From Myxococcus xanthus (GTDB lineage Bacteria; Myxococcota; Myxococcia; Myxococcales; Myxococcaceae), in assembly GCF_013116825.1 (NCBI RefSeq), contig NZ_JABFNS010000039.1:1-61625 (forward strand): a stretch of 61,625 bases of DNA, written 5' to 3'. The stretch's first letter is position 1; each line of letters begins with the position of its first letter. Of this stretch, positions 35,742 to 44,739 are shown one piece after another. Below the pieces are notes generated by a model. That model saw only the letters and a list, made by a program, of their open reading frames with translations, had not been told where the DNA came from and made no database searches. The position numbers and the translations under genes were made by a program.

Positions 35742-38700
35742 TTCGTGCCCACCCGGCGCGCTTCGTCACGCGTGCCGCGCTGTGCATCGTCCAGCGCTTC
35801 GCGGAGCAGCCGCCCCAGGACATGGACGTTGGGCTCGCGCACCAGGCTGTCGTGGTCGCCCGGCACCTCGCGGATGTTCAGCGCCGGCACCAGCGGCTCC
35901 CAGCCCAGGCTGGTGCCCATGTGCGCGTAGATGGCGTGAATCTCCTGCGCGCGGAACAGCGTCACGGGACCGGCGTAGGGGCTCGGGACGTAGCGGCTGG
36001 CCAGGGCCTGGAAGCGCTCGGTGAGCTGGAGGTTGCGCAGCTCGATGGGCAACGCTTCTCCCCGCTGCTCGTACCAGCGCAGCTTGAGCTGGCTCAACAG
36101 CCGGGTGCCGTCGCGCTCCACCTTGGTGCGCAGCTTCCGGCTGACGTAGCTGGCCGCGCCCTCCCGGCGCAGCTCCCGCAGGCGCTCGTGCAGGGACTGG
36201 CGCCGCTCCTGGGTGGACGGGTGGAAGGTGTCCAGGAACGCGACCAGCGCCACCGGCTCGCCCAGCGCGTGCAGCCGCTGCGCTATTTCGTAGGCGACCA
36301 CGCCGCCGCCGGAGTAGCCGCCGAGCAGGTAGGGCCCGTGGGGCTGCACCTGGCGGATGCTCTCCAGGTAGATGGACGCCATCTCCTCGATGCTGTCGGC
36401 CGGAGGCAGCTTGCCGTCCACGCCTCGCGCCTGGAGCCCGTAGAAGGGCTGCTCCTTGCCGAGCGTCTGCGCCAGCTCGCGGAAGTTGAGGACGTTGCCG
36501 CCCGCGCCGTGAACGCAGAAGAAGGGCAGGGCATTGCCGCCCTTCTGGATGGTGACCAGCGGAGACCAGCTCTTCGGCGCCGCCTTGACGCCGGGGGCCT
36601 GCGCGGCCGGCGCCGCTTCACCCGGACCCACGTCCGGCGTGAAGGGAATCCCGGCGGCCTCGCGCACCAGCGCGGCGCACTGCTCCAGCGTGGGGGCCTC
36701 GAACAGCGTGGCCAGCGTCAGGTCCGCGCCCAGCGTCTTCTTGATGCGCGCGAACAGGCGCACCGCGATGAGCGAGTGTCCGCCCAGCTCGAAGAAGTTG
36801 TCCTTGAGCCCCACCTTCGGCGCGCCGAGCAACTGCTGCCACAGCTCCGCCAGCTTGCGCTCCACGTCGTCGCGCGGTGCGTCCGCGGCCGCCACACCGG
36901 ACGGCGCGCCTGCCTGGGCCGTGGCCGTCGCCGCCGCGGGCTTCGCCTCCTGCTTCGGACGCATGCGGGCCGCGAGGGTGTGCAGGTCCATGGAGCTGAC
37001 GAAGAGCGCGGGCGTGTCCTGGAGGGCCAGCGCGCGCAGGAAGGCGTCCTGACCTTCCGCGGGCTTGATGCCCAAAGGCAGCCAGCTCTCCAGCAGTGAG
37101 CCCTTCTTCTGCGGCGAGCGGCTGAAACGCCGCGCCTCGACGGACGCGACGAGGTAGCCCTCGATGGCGCAGAAGACACTCCCGTCCGTGTCGGTGAGCG
37201 TGACGTCGAGCAGCGCGCCGCGGCCTTCCTCCTGGCGCACGCGGACGTGGCTCAGCGCCACCTGGGGCCAGGGACCCCAGACCTGGAGCTGCCGGTAGGA
37301 GACGGGCACGTGCAGCTTCCCCGGCTGTCCCGCGTCGGGGAGCAGGGAGAAGGCAAAGCCGGAGGCGATGTCCAGCAGCCCGGGCGGAATCCCGTACGTC
37401 GACAGGTCCTCGCGGTAGGCGGCGGGCAGCTCCAGACGGCCCAGTGCCTCGGACGTGCCGAAGCCCGCGTCGCGCAGCACCTTCCAGCGAGGACCGAACG
37501 CGATGAGCGCGTCCTGCGGCAGGGACTGCTCACCCTCGCCGAAGGTCAGCGGCCGCTCACCGCAGCGAACCTTCACCGCGGACACGTTCAGCGCCGCGGG
37601 GCGCTGGCCCGTGGCCTGGTGGAGCCGCGCGGTGGCGTGCTCCGTCCATGCGTTTCCGGCCGCGCGGCTGCGCACGCGGAAGGTGAAGCCGCCGCCCTCC
37701 GGCGTCAGCCCGATCTCCACCTCCCGTACCTCTCCGTCCGGGACGTCCAGCGGTGACACCAGCGAGAGCTGCGACAGCTCCAGCGGCTCGCCAGGACGCG
37801 CCAGCGCCCAGGCGGCGCGGGCCAGCTCGACATAGGCCGTGCCGGGGAGGACGGGGCCTCCGCCGCGCATCCGGTGCTCATCCAGCACCCAGTGGGCCTT
37901 CGCGTCGTAGATGGCGCGGAAGACGTGGTGCCCTTCAGGGGCCTCCACGCGCCGCTGGAGCAGCGGGTGGTTGACGGACTCACCGGGCGGCAACTGCGGC
38001 GCGAGCTGCGCCGCGGCCATGCCGACCTCCTGCCAGACGCCCCAGCCCAACGCGAGCGCGCGCTTCGCGATGCCCGTGGCCTCCAGCCGTGTCGCCTGCG
38101 CCAGCAGGTACGCGTTGGCGGCGACGTAGTCCACCTGCCCCGGGGGCCCGAGCCACGCGCTCGTCGACGCGAAGCTGACGAAGAAGTCCAGGGCCGCGCC
38201 TTGCAGCGCCTCTTCCAGCGCGAGCGCGCCCAGTGCCTTGGGCGCGAGCACCCGCAGGGCGGAGTCGCGCGTCTTCGCCTCCAGCGGCCCGTCCTCGAGC
38301 GTGCCCGCCGCGTGCACCACGCCATGCAAGGCGCCGAAGCGCTCCCGAACCTGGGCGATGGCCGCGCGCAGCTGGCCGGCGTCGGTGGTGTCCGCCTTGA
38401 GCAGCAGCACCTGCGCGCCAAGTCCTTCCAACGTGCGCTGAAGCTCCGCGTGCGACGCACTGGCCGCCGACCGCGACACCAGCGCGAGCCGGGCCTTCAC
38501 CTTGCGCGCGAAGAGCTCGGCGAGCGTGCGGCCGATGCCGCCCAGGCCGCCCGTGATGAGGTAGACGCCCTGCTCACGCAGCGGCGACGGGCCCTCGTCC
38601 AGCGCCGCCCGCTCCACCACCTGCACCAGCCGGCGCCCGCCGCGCAGCGCCACCGGCGCCTCGACGTCCGGGCGCAGCAGCTCGTCCGCGAGCTCCCGCG

Positions 38701-41700
38701 CCTGACCCATCACGTTGACCACCAGCTGCAGGTCCACCACGCGGGCCTTGAGCTCGGGAAGCTCCTTGGGGCCCACGAGCAGCGGACCGAAGCTGAGCGC
38801 CTGCTCGGGGCTCGTGGCGTGTCCTTCGGCGGGCAGGGCCTCCTGGGTCACCCGGATGTAGCGCAGGCCCGGAGGCAGCGACTCGGAGGTCAGGGACTGC
38901 ATCAGCGCCAGCGGCGTGAGGAAGTACCGCGACACCGCGCGTTCCCACCCCAGCGGGGCCATGTCCCGGCCGGTGATGTCCACGATGCGAGGTGGCACGC
39001 GCCCCTCGGCACCCAGCGCGTCCCAGAGCGCTTCCCAGTCCTCGCGCGCGTCGAACCGCAGGGTGAAGTGCCCCTCGTCCGCGCGGCCAAAGGCATCGCC
39101 CGGCAGCACGCGCATCACCTGGGCGCCGCGCGCCGACAGCTCGCGAGCCAGCTCGCTGAGCAGCAGGTGCTGTTCGCCCACGAGGAGCCAGCGCTCGTTC
39201 TCCGTTGGGGCCTCCGGCGCCGCGCCGGCCTGCTCGCGGAAGCGCGGCACATAGCCCCAGCGCGACACGTTCTCTTCACGCACCAGCGGGCGTTCACCCT
39301 CGCGCCGCGCCATGAAGGTGCCGCTGCCCGGCTCCACCCAGTGGCGCTCGCGCTCGAAGGCATACGTGGGCAGCGCCACGCGGCGCCGCTTCTGGCCATC
39401 GAAGAGCGCGGCGGCGTTCAGGTCCACGCCCGCGGCCCAGAGGCGGCCGAGCGCGAGCTGGAAGAACGCCAGGTCCGCCACGGTGTCGTTGGGGTGCCGC
39501 AGTGACGGCACCAACTGCTCGGCCTGCGGCTTCTCCACCTGGGCGCGCAGCAGCTGCGTGAGCGTCTGGCCGGGGCCGACCTCCAGGTAGACGCGCGCCT
39601 TGTCCGCCAGGAGCACGCCCGCGCCCTCGGCGAAGCGCACCGGCTGACGCAGGTGCCGCACCCAGTAGTCGGGCGACGTGGCCTCCTCCGGCGTCACCCA
39701 GGTTCCGGTGACGTTGGAGATCCACGGGCCGGTGGGCTTGGAGAAGCGCACAGTGCCCAGGAACTCGCGGAAGGGCGCGAGGATGGGCTCCAGCATGCGC
39801 GAGTGCGCGGCCACGCGGATGTGCAGCCGCCGCGCCTCCACCTCGCGAGCCTTGAGCTGGGCCTCCAGCGCCTCGATGGCGGCCACTTCACCGGAGACGA
39901 GGCACAGCCCCGGCGCGTTGTGCGCGCCCAGGTCCAGGCCCTCGCCCAGCAGCGGCTTCAGCTCCGCCTCCGGCATCTCCACGCTGAGCATCGCGCCGGC
40001 GGGGAGCTGGTCGAAGAGGCGGCCACGGCAGGCGACGATGCCCAGCGCGTCCTTCACCGAGAACACGCCGTTGAGCTGCGCGCAGGCGTACTCGCCCATG
40101 CTGTGGCCCATGCAGGACTGCGGCGTCAGGCCCCGCGCCTTCCACAGCGCGGCGAGCGACAGCTCCACGGACAGCAGCGCCGGCAGCGCGTACGTGGCCT
40201 GCTCCAACTGGGCGCGGGCCTCCTTCTCTGCGCCGGCCTCCGGGAAGAGCAGGGGCCGCAGCTTCAGCGACTGGTGCTGTTCGAGCAGCGACAGGCACTC
40301 GTCCAGCGCGCGGCGGAACACGGGCTCTTGTTCATAGAGACCCTTCGCCATGCCCGGGTACTGCGCGCCGCCGCCGGGGAAGAGGAAGACGACGGAGCGG
40401 CCCTCCGCCTCCGTCTGTGCCTGGGCCGTCCGTGCGGCCTCTGGCTGCGACAGCAGGCGCACGGCCTCCTCGCGGGACGATGCCACCACGGCGCGGCGAT
40501 GCGCGAAGCGGCGGCGGCCCTCGAGCAGGGTGTACGAGGTGTCACCCAGGTTCGGCGCGTCGGCTTCACCCAGCCGCGTGGCCAGCCGCTGCGCGGCGCG
40601 CTCCAGGGCGGCGGGGGTGCGCGCGGACAGCCACAGCGTCTCGAAGGGGCGCGCGGCGGACGTCTGCGGCTGCGCGGGCGCCTCCTCCAGGATGACGTGC
40701 GCGTTGGTGCCACCCACGCCCAGCGAGTTCACCGACGCCCGGCGCGGCCGGCCCTTGGCGGCGGGCCAGTCGCGCAGCGCGGCGTTCACGCTGAAGGGCG
40801 AGCGCGCGAAGTCAATCTGTGGGTTGGGCTTCTCGAAGTGCAGCGTGGGCGCCATCTGCTTGTGGCGCAGCATCTGGACGACCTTGACGAAGCTCGCCAC
40901 GCCCGCGGCCGTGTCCAGGTGGCCGATGTTCGTCTTCACCGAGCCGATGCGGCAGAACCCGCTCTTCTGGGTCTGCGTGCGGAAGGCCTGGGTGAGGGCG
41001 GTGATTTCAATCGGGTCGCCCACTGGCGTGCCGGTGCCGTGGCACTCGATGTAGTCAATGGAGTCGGCGCTGATGCCGGAGACGTTGAGCGCCTCCACGA
41101 CGGCGTCCGCCTGCCCGTCCACGGACGGCGCCAGGTAGCCCACCTTGCGCGCGCCGTCGTTGTTCACCGCGCTGCCCTTCACCACCGCGTAGATGGTGTC
41201 GCCATCCGCCAGCGCGTCCTCCAGGCGGCGCAGCACGATGACGCCCGCGCCGCTGCCGAAGAGCGTGCCCTGGGAGCGGTGGTCGAACGCGCGACAGTGC
41301 CCGTCCGGGGAGAGGATTTCTCCCTCCTGGTACAGGTAGCCGCGGTAGTGCGGCAGCTCCAGCGTGACGCCGCCCGCCAGCGCCAGGTCGCACTCGCGCG
41401 CCAGCAAGCTCTGGCAGGCGGAGTGGATGGCGACGAGCGACGTGGAGCACGCCGTCTGTACGTTGAGGCTGGGGCCGCGCAGGTCCAGGCAATACGAGAC
41501 ACGGGTGGTGAGGAAGTCCTTGTCGTTGCCCGTGTGCCGCACGAGGAACAGCCCCACCTGTTCCATCAGCTGCGGGTTGGTGAAGAGGTTGTAGGGCATG
41601 TACGCGTTCATGCCCGAGCCGCCGAACACGCCGACGGGCCCCTTGAACCGCTCCGGCGGATGGCCGCTGTGCTCCAGCGCTTCCCAGCACACTTCCAGGA

Positions 41701-42001
41701 AGTGGCGGTGCTGCGGGTCCATGAGGGACGCCTCGCGCGCGCTGAAGCCGAAGAAGCCCGCGTCGAAGTCCTCCAGGCCCTCGTACACCATGCCCGACTT
41801 CACGTAGTTCGGGTCCTGGAGCAGCGCCGGGTCCACGCCCGCGCTCAAGAGCTGCGCGTCGCTGAAGTGCGTGACGGACTCGACGCCGTCGCGCACGCGG
41901 CGCCAGAACGTGTCCACATCGCGCGCACCAGGCAGTCGCGCGGCCATCCCTACCACCGCGATGTCTGGCGAGTCCGCAAGCCCTTCAACGTCTTCCGTCA
42001 T
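35738..42001 (-). CDS. Type I PKS module: KS-AT-KR-DH-ACP-TE
   Basis: 2087 residues. The ketosynthase (about 13-440) has Cys185 (TACSTS), His321 (CHGTGT) and His361 (NIGHLD). The acyltransferase (about 535-820) has GHSMGEY (Ser634) and AAHS (733 region), which favours malonyl but is not decisive. A structural region (about 930-1140) precedes the ketoreductase (about 1145-1310; GGLGGIG, Ser1276/1279, Tyr1292, with a LED rather than LDD motif). The dehydratase (about 1345-1630) follows the KR; its HRMRGGGPVLP has His1376, and the second half has Asp1544. The ACP has GGHSL (Ser1743). The thioesterase (about 1815-2070) has GYSGG (Ser1897) and His2050. KR before DH is unusual for a type I module. 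First gene of the operon. Confidence 0.93.
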   Translation of the reverse strand: MTEDVEGLADSPDIAVVGMAARLPGARDVDTFWRRVRDGVESVTHFSDAQLLSAGVDPALLQDPNYVKSGMVYEGLEDFDAGFFGFSAREASLMDPQHRHFLEVCWEALEHSGHPPERFKGPVGVFGGSGMNAYMPYNLFTNPQLMEQVGLFLVRHTGNDKDFLTTRVSYCLDLRGPSLNVQTACSTSLVAIHSACQSLLARECDLALAGGVTLELPHYRGYLYQEGEILSPDGHCRAFDHRSQGTLFGSGAGVIVLRRLEDALADGDTIYAVVKGSAVNNDGARKVGYLAPSVDGQADAVVEALNVSGISADSIDYIECHGTGTPVGDPIEITALTQAFRTQTQKSGFCRIGSVKTNIGHLDTAAGVASFVKVVQMLRHKQMAPTLHFEKPNPQIDFARSPFSVNAALRDWPAAKGRPRRASVNSLGVGGTNAHVILEEAPAQPQTSAARPFETLWLSARTPAALERAAQRLATRLGEADAPNLGDTSYTLLEGRRRFAHRRAVVASSREEAVRLLSQPEAARTAQAQTEAEGRSVVFLFPGGGAQYPGMAKGLYEQEPVFRRALDECLSLLEQHQSLKLRPLLFPEAGAEKEARAQLEQATYALPALLSVELSLAALWKARGLTPQSCMGHSMGEYACAQLNGVFSVKDALGIVACRGRLFDQLPAGAMLSVEMPEAELKPLLGEGLDLGAHNAPGLCLVSGEVAAIEALEAQLKAREVEARRLHIRVAAHSRMLEPILAPFREFLGTVRFSKPTGPWISNVTGTWVTPEEATSPDYWVRHLRQPVRFAEGAGVLLADKARVYLEVGPGQTLTQLLRAQVEKPQAEQLVPSLRHPNDTVADLAFFQLALGRLWAAGVDLNAAALFDGQKRRRVALPTYAFERERHWVEPGSGTFMARREGERPLVREENVSRWGYVPRFREQAGAAPEAPTENERWLLVGEQHLLLSELARELSARGAQVMRVLPGDAFGRADEGHFTLRFDAREDWEALWDALGAEGRVPPRIVDITGRDMAPLGWERAVSRYFLTPLALMQSLTSESLPPGLRYIRVTQEALPAEGHATSPEQALSFGPLLVGPKELPELKARVVDLQLVVNVMGQARELADELLRPDVEAPVALRGGRRLVQVVERAALDEGPSPLREQGVYLITGGLGGIGRTLAELFARKVKARLALVSRSAASASHAELQRTLEGLGAQVLLLKADTTDAGQLRAAIAQVRERFGALHGVVHAAGTLEDGPLEAKTRDSALRVLAPKALGALALEEALQGAALDFFVSFASTSAWLGPPGQVDYVAANAYLLAQATRLEATGIAKRALALGWGVWQEVGMAAAQLAPQLPPGESVNHPLLQRRVEAPEGHHVFRAIYDAKAHWVLDEHRMRGGGPVLPGTAYVELARAAWALARPGEPLELSQLSLVSPLDVPDGEVREVEIGLTPEGGGFTFRVRSRAAGNAWTEHATARLHQATGQRPAALNVSAVKVRCGERPLTFGEGEQSLPQDALIAFGPRWKVLRDAGFGTSEALGRLELPAAYREDLSTYGIPPGLLDIASGFAFSLLPDAGQPGKLHVPVSYRQLQVWGPWPQVALSHVRVRQEEGRGALLDVTLTDTDGSVFCAIEGYLVASVEARRFSRSPQKKGSLLESWLPLGIKPAEGQDAFLRALALQDTPALFVSSMDLHTLAARMRPKQEAKPAAATATAQAGAPSGVAAADAPRDDVERKLAELWQQLLGAPKVGLKDNFFELGGHSLIAVRLFARIKKTLGADLTLATLFEAPTLEQCAALVREAAGIPFTPDVGPGEAAPAAQAPGVKAAPKSWSPLVTIQKGGNALPFFCVHGAGGNVLNFRELAQTLGKEQPFYGLQARGVDGKLPPADSIEEMASIYLESIRQVQPHGPYLLGGYSGGGVVAYEIAQRLHALGEPVALVAFLDTFHPSTQERRQSLHERLRELRREGAASYVSRKLRTKVERDGTRLLSQLKLRWYEQRGEALPIELRNLQLTERFQALASRYVPSPYAGPVTLFRAQEIHAIYAHMGTSLGWEPLVPALNIREVPGDHDSLVREPNVHVLGRLLREALDDAQRGTRDEARRVGTK

Positions 42002-42128
42002 GACAGTAGCCCTGGAAAGTACCGCCTCCAGCAGTTCAAATCAGCACAGTTTGAGGAGGGTCGAACCCGCCCCAGCTTTGGAACCGGCGTATCAAGGTCT
42101 GTCACGTCATCCCCCCGCTGCGCCCAGG
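42002..42128 (-). promoter_or_regulatory. Upstream region of the biosynthetic operon
   Basis: These 127 bases separate the PKS start from the end of the MscS gene and must contain the operon promoter unless it reads through. TCAAATCAGCACAGTTTGA (42036-42054) is a dyad with 5-bp arms in a GC-rich setting, a possible operator. No clear -35/-10 pair is seen. Confidence 0.35.
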
Positions 42129-43652
42129 CTACTCGTGTGTGGCATTGAGCCCGAATATCTGGCGCAGCCGTCCGAGTATACGGCCGACCTCGGCGGGTAT
42201 GGCGTCGTTGCTCGTTCCGCTCGCTTCGGCCACCGCGCGCAGCTGGGTCCGCCGCTGGGCAAGCATGGAGGAGAGCTGCCGGGCCAGACCCGGATACTCC
42301 GTGAAGAGGCGGGCGAAGGTCGGACGGTCTACTTCGAGGAGCAGTGAGTCCTCCACCGCCACCACGGTGGCTGAACGGCGCTCTCCCGTCAGCAGGCACA
42401 TCTCTCCGAAGTAGCTGCCCCGACCCAGGCGGGTGACTTCCGACTGCGCCTTCCCCGTGCGCACGCTCACCTCTCCGGAGGCGAGCACGTAGAAGGTCCG
42501 GCCCTCGTCGCCCTCCTGGATGATGCGCTCGCCGGCGCCGAAGCGGCGCACCAGCGACTCCTGGCGCAGCCGGTCCAACTCCTCCGTGTCCAGGGACTGG
42601 AAGAGGTCCACGGCGCCCAGGAGGCTGCGGATGGTGTCCTCCGACAGCTCCGTGCGCGCCGTCTCCTGCCGCACGTGCACCGTGCGCTGGGCGTAGGGAA
42701 TCTCGATGTTCGCCCGGCGCAGCCGGTACCACAGGCGGGTGTGGAGGTCCTCCTTCACCGCGTCGGCCAGGCCGTAATCGCCAATGAAGAACCGCACCAT
42801 GTAGCGGATGGCGGATTCCTCGTAGCTCAGCGTGCGTGCGATGGGCGCCGGCTCCGGGAGGATGAGGGGGGTCTCCCGCATCGTCTCCAGCAGCGCGTGC
42901 TTGACCTGGTTGGGCGCGGCGTCCCGCGACAGGCGGAACTCCACGTCGATGCCGACGGGGTTGGGGTCCTGGGTGAAGTTGAGGACCAACTCCTTGGCCA
43001 CCATGCTGTTGGGCAGCGTGATGACCTCGCGGCGGAAGTTGGCCAACCGGATGGAGCGCCAGCCAATGAAGACCACGCGCCCGGTGTGCGTGCCGATGCG
43101 GATGAAGTGGCCGACCTCGAATGGGCGGTCCAGTTGGAGGGACAGGCCCGCGAAGAGGTTGCCCAGCGTCTCCTGGAGCGCCAGACCGATGACCACCGAC
43201 AGCACCGCGGACGTGGCCACCAGGCCCGCCAGGTCCACGTTGAACTGGGTGCGCAGGAGCGGCAGCACCGCCAGTGGGTACAGCGTGAAGTCGATGACGT
43301 TGCGCAGGATTTTCGGTGTGCCCACCGCCGGCGCGCGCAGCCGGATCACCTTCAACGCCAGGGCCACGCTGGCGCGGATGCCACCGAAGGTGAACATCAG
43401 CATCCAGCTGATCTGGAGCGCCTTCTGCATGCCCTCCGGCGCCGTCGCGGGCAGGGCCCATGTGGCCAGCCGGAGGACGATGAACGCGATGAGGAGCCGG
43501 ATGGCGCTCTTCAAATCCTGTCGCAGGTCGCCGTCATGGGAGGCGGCGCGCACCCCCATCAGCACGACGATGAGCAGCGCACCCACGGCCAGGGACAGGT
43601 TGCTCTGAAGGAAGGGCAGCAAGGCGGGGGGAATGTCTCCCGCCATCTCCAT
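42129..43652 (-). CDS. MscS-like mechanosensitive channel with C-terminal cNMP-binding domain
   Basis: The protein has three or four membrane helices (about 20-155). The MscS core follows, with the pore-lining and beta domain pattern VVIGLALQETLGNLFAGLSLQLDRPFEVGHFI and an RREVITLPNSMV loop. The last 150 residues form a cyclic-nucleotide-binding domain (FGAGERIIQEGDEG, YFGEMCLLTGERRSATV) with the phosphate-binding GEM and Arg. It may be a ligand-gated ion or osmolyte channel. The start is uncertain. The frame opens at 43706, which overlaps the divergent holB start, so the ATG at 43652 (507 residues) is preferred. Confidence 0.85.
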   Translation of the reverse strand: MEMAGDIPPALLPFLQSNLSLAVGALLIVVLMGVRAASHDGDLRQDLKSAIRLLIAFIVLRLATWALPATAPEGMQKALQISWMLMFTFGGIRASVALALKVIRLRAPAVGTPKILRNVIDFTLYPLAVLPLLRTQFNVDLAGLVATSAVLSVVIGLALQETLGNLFAGLSLQLDRPFEVGHFIRIGTHTGRVVFIGWRSIRLANFRREVITLPNSMVAKELVLNFTQDPNPVGIDVEFRLSRDAAPNQVKHALLETMRETPLILPEPAPIARTLSYEESAIRYMVRFFIGDYGLADAVKEDLHTRLWYRLRRANIEIPYAQRTVHVRQETARTELSEDTIRSLLGAVDLFQSLDTEELDRLRQESLVRRFGAGERIIQEGDEGRTFYVLASGEVSVRTGKAQSEVTRLGRGSYFGEMCLLTGERRSATVVAVEDSLLLEVDRPTFARLFTEYPGLARQLSSMLAQRRTQLRAVAEASGTSNDAIPAEVGRILGRLRQIFGLNATHE

Positions 43653-43704
43653 GGGGGTCAAGGCGGCCGTTGACGCGTGCCGCGTGAGCGGGGATACACG
43701 CGCC

Positions 43705-44739
43705 ATGACGCTCGCAACGGTACTGGGACAGCCTCGCGCGGTGGACGCCCTCCTGGCGGCTCTGCGCAGCGGCGCGGTCCATCACGCGTACCTCTTCGCC
43801 GGGCCAGAAGGGGTGGGCAAGGAGCTGGCGGCCGTCGGGCTGGCCCAGGCCCTCACATGCCCCGAGCAGCCAGACGTGGGCTGCGGCGCCTGCGCGAGCT
43901 GCCAGCGGGTGGAGCGGGGCCTCCATCCGGATGTCACCTGGGTGATGCCTGACGATGAACGGGTGTCCCGGGGGCTGGCGGGCCGGTCCGACTTCACTGG
44001 GACGCCCAGCCGGGAGCTGCGCGTGGAGCAGGTGCGCCAGCTCCAGGAGCGCATCGCCCTTCGCGGCCTGGAATCGCGCCGCAAGGTGGCGCTCATCGTC
44101 TCCGCCCAGACCATGAACGTGCAGGCGCAGAACGCGTTCCTCAAGACGCTGGAGGAGCCGCCTTCGGACACCACGCTCATCCTGGTGGCCAGCGCGATTG
44201 ACCGCCTGCTGCCCACCATTCGCAGCCGGTGCGGAAAGGTGCACTTCGGCCCACTGCCGGTGGCCCTGGTGGCCCAGCGCGTGGCGGAGGCGCGCAAGCT
44301 GGACGCGGAGACGGCCATGCTCGCGGCCGTCATGGCGGGCGGCAGCCTGGGCAGGGCCATGGCGCTGGACGTGGACGCGCTGTCGCGGCGCAAGGACACC
44401 ATCACCGCCTTCGAGGCCCTGCGCGGCGAGGACGCCGTCGGCCTGCTGCGCTTCGCGGAGGCCCATGGCGGCTCGCGCGAGGAGTCGGAGAGCACCTTGG
44501 AGCTGCTTGCGCTGTGGACGCGCGACGTGGCGCTGGTGAAGTCAGGCCTGGAGTCGGGGCTGGCCAACCGCGACATGGTGGAGCTGGCCCGGCAGGTGGC
44601 GGCCCGCACGTCCGACATCCTCCTGCACCGCCGGCATTCGCTGCTGGATGCGTCGCGGGCGGCCATTGCCCGGAACGGTGCGCCCCGGCTCCAATTGGAG
44701 CGGATGCTCATCGACCTGTTCACGGAGACGTCGCGATGA
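43705..44739 (+). CDS. holB: DNA polymerase III delta' subunit
   Basis: This 344-residue AAA+ protein is the delta' subunit of the clamp loader. It has a P-loop-like GPEGVGKE (33-40). The zinc-binding Cys4 motif has Cys52, 60, 63 and 66 (CPEQPDVGCGACASC). Helical segments and sensor-like motifs follow (QNAFLKTLEEPPSDT, RSRCGKVHF). The ATG at 43705 was chosen because it opens the conserved MTLATVLGQPRAV. It is followed by holA with a 4-base overlap. Confidence 0.92.
   Translation: MTLATVLGQPRAVDALLAALRSGAVHHAYLFAGPEGVGKELAAVGLAQALTCPEQPDVGCGACASCQRVERGLHPDVTWVMPDDERVSRGLAGRSDFTGTPSRELRVEQVRQLQERIALRGLESRRKVALIVSAQTMNVQAQNAFLKTLEEPPSDTTLILVASAIDRLLPTIRSRCGKVHFGPLPVALVAQRVAEARKLDAETAMLAAVMAGGSLGRAMALDVDALSRRKDTITAFEALRGEDAVGLLRFAEAHGGSREESESTLELLALWTRDVALVKSGLESGLANRDMVELARQVAARTSDILLHRRHSLLDASRAAIARNGAPRLQLERMLIDLFTETSR

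Larger units (their letters stand above)
30191..42001 (-). other. Hybrid PKS-NRPS biosynthetic operon
   Basis: Three minus-strand genes form the operon: PKS, alpha/beta hydrolase (4-base overlap with the PKS) and NRPS (40-base gap). The NRPS looks like a loading module with formylation, glycine activation and oxidation. The PKS is one module with reduction, dehydration and a thioesterase. No dedicated exporter or phosphopantetheinyl transferase is inside the operon. The MATE gene (20.4 kb) and the UvrA-like gene (27.7 kb) are the nearest candidates for export or self-resistance. Confidence 0.8.

Noticed and set aside
37874-39505. Long plus-strand frame opposite the PKS
   Set aside because: It is antisense to a continuous PKS reading frame with KS, AT, KR and DH motifs, and has no motif of its own.
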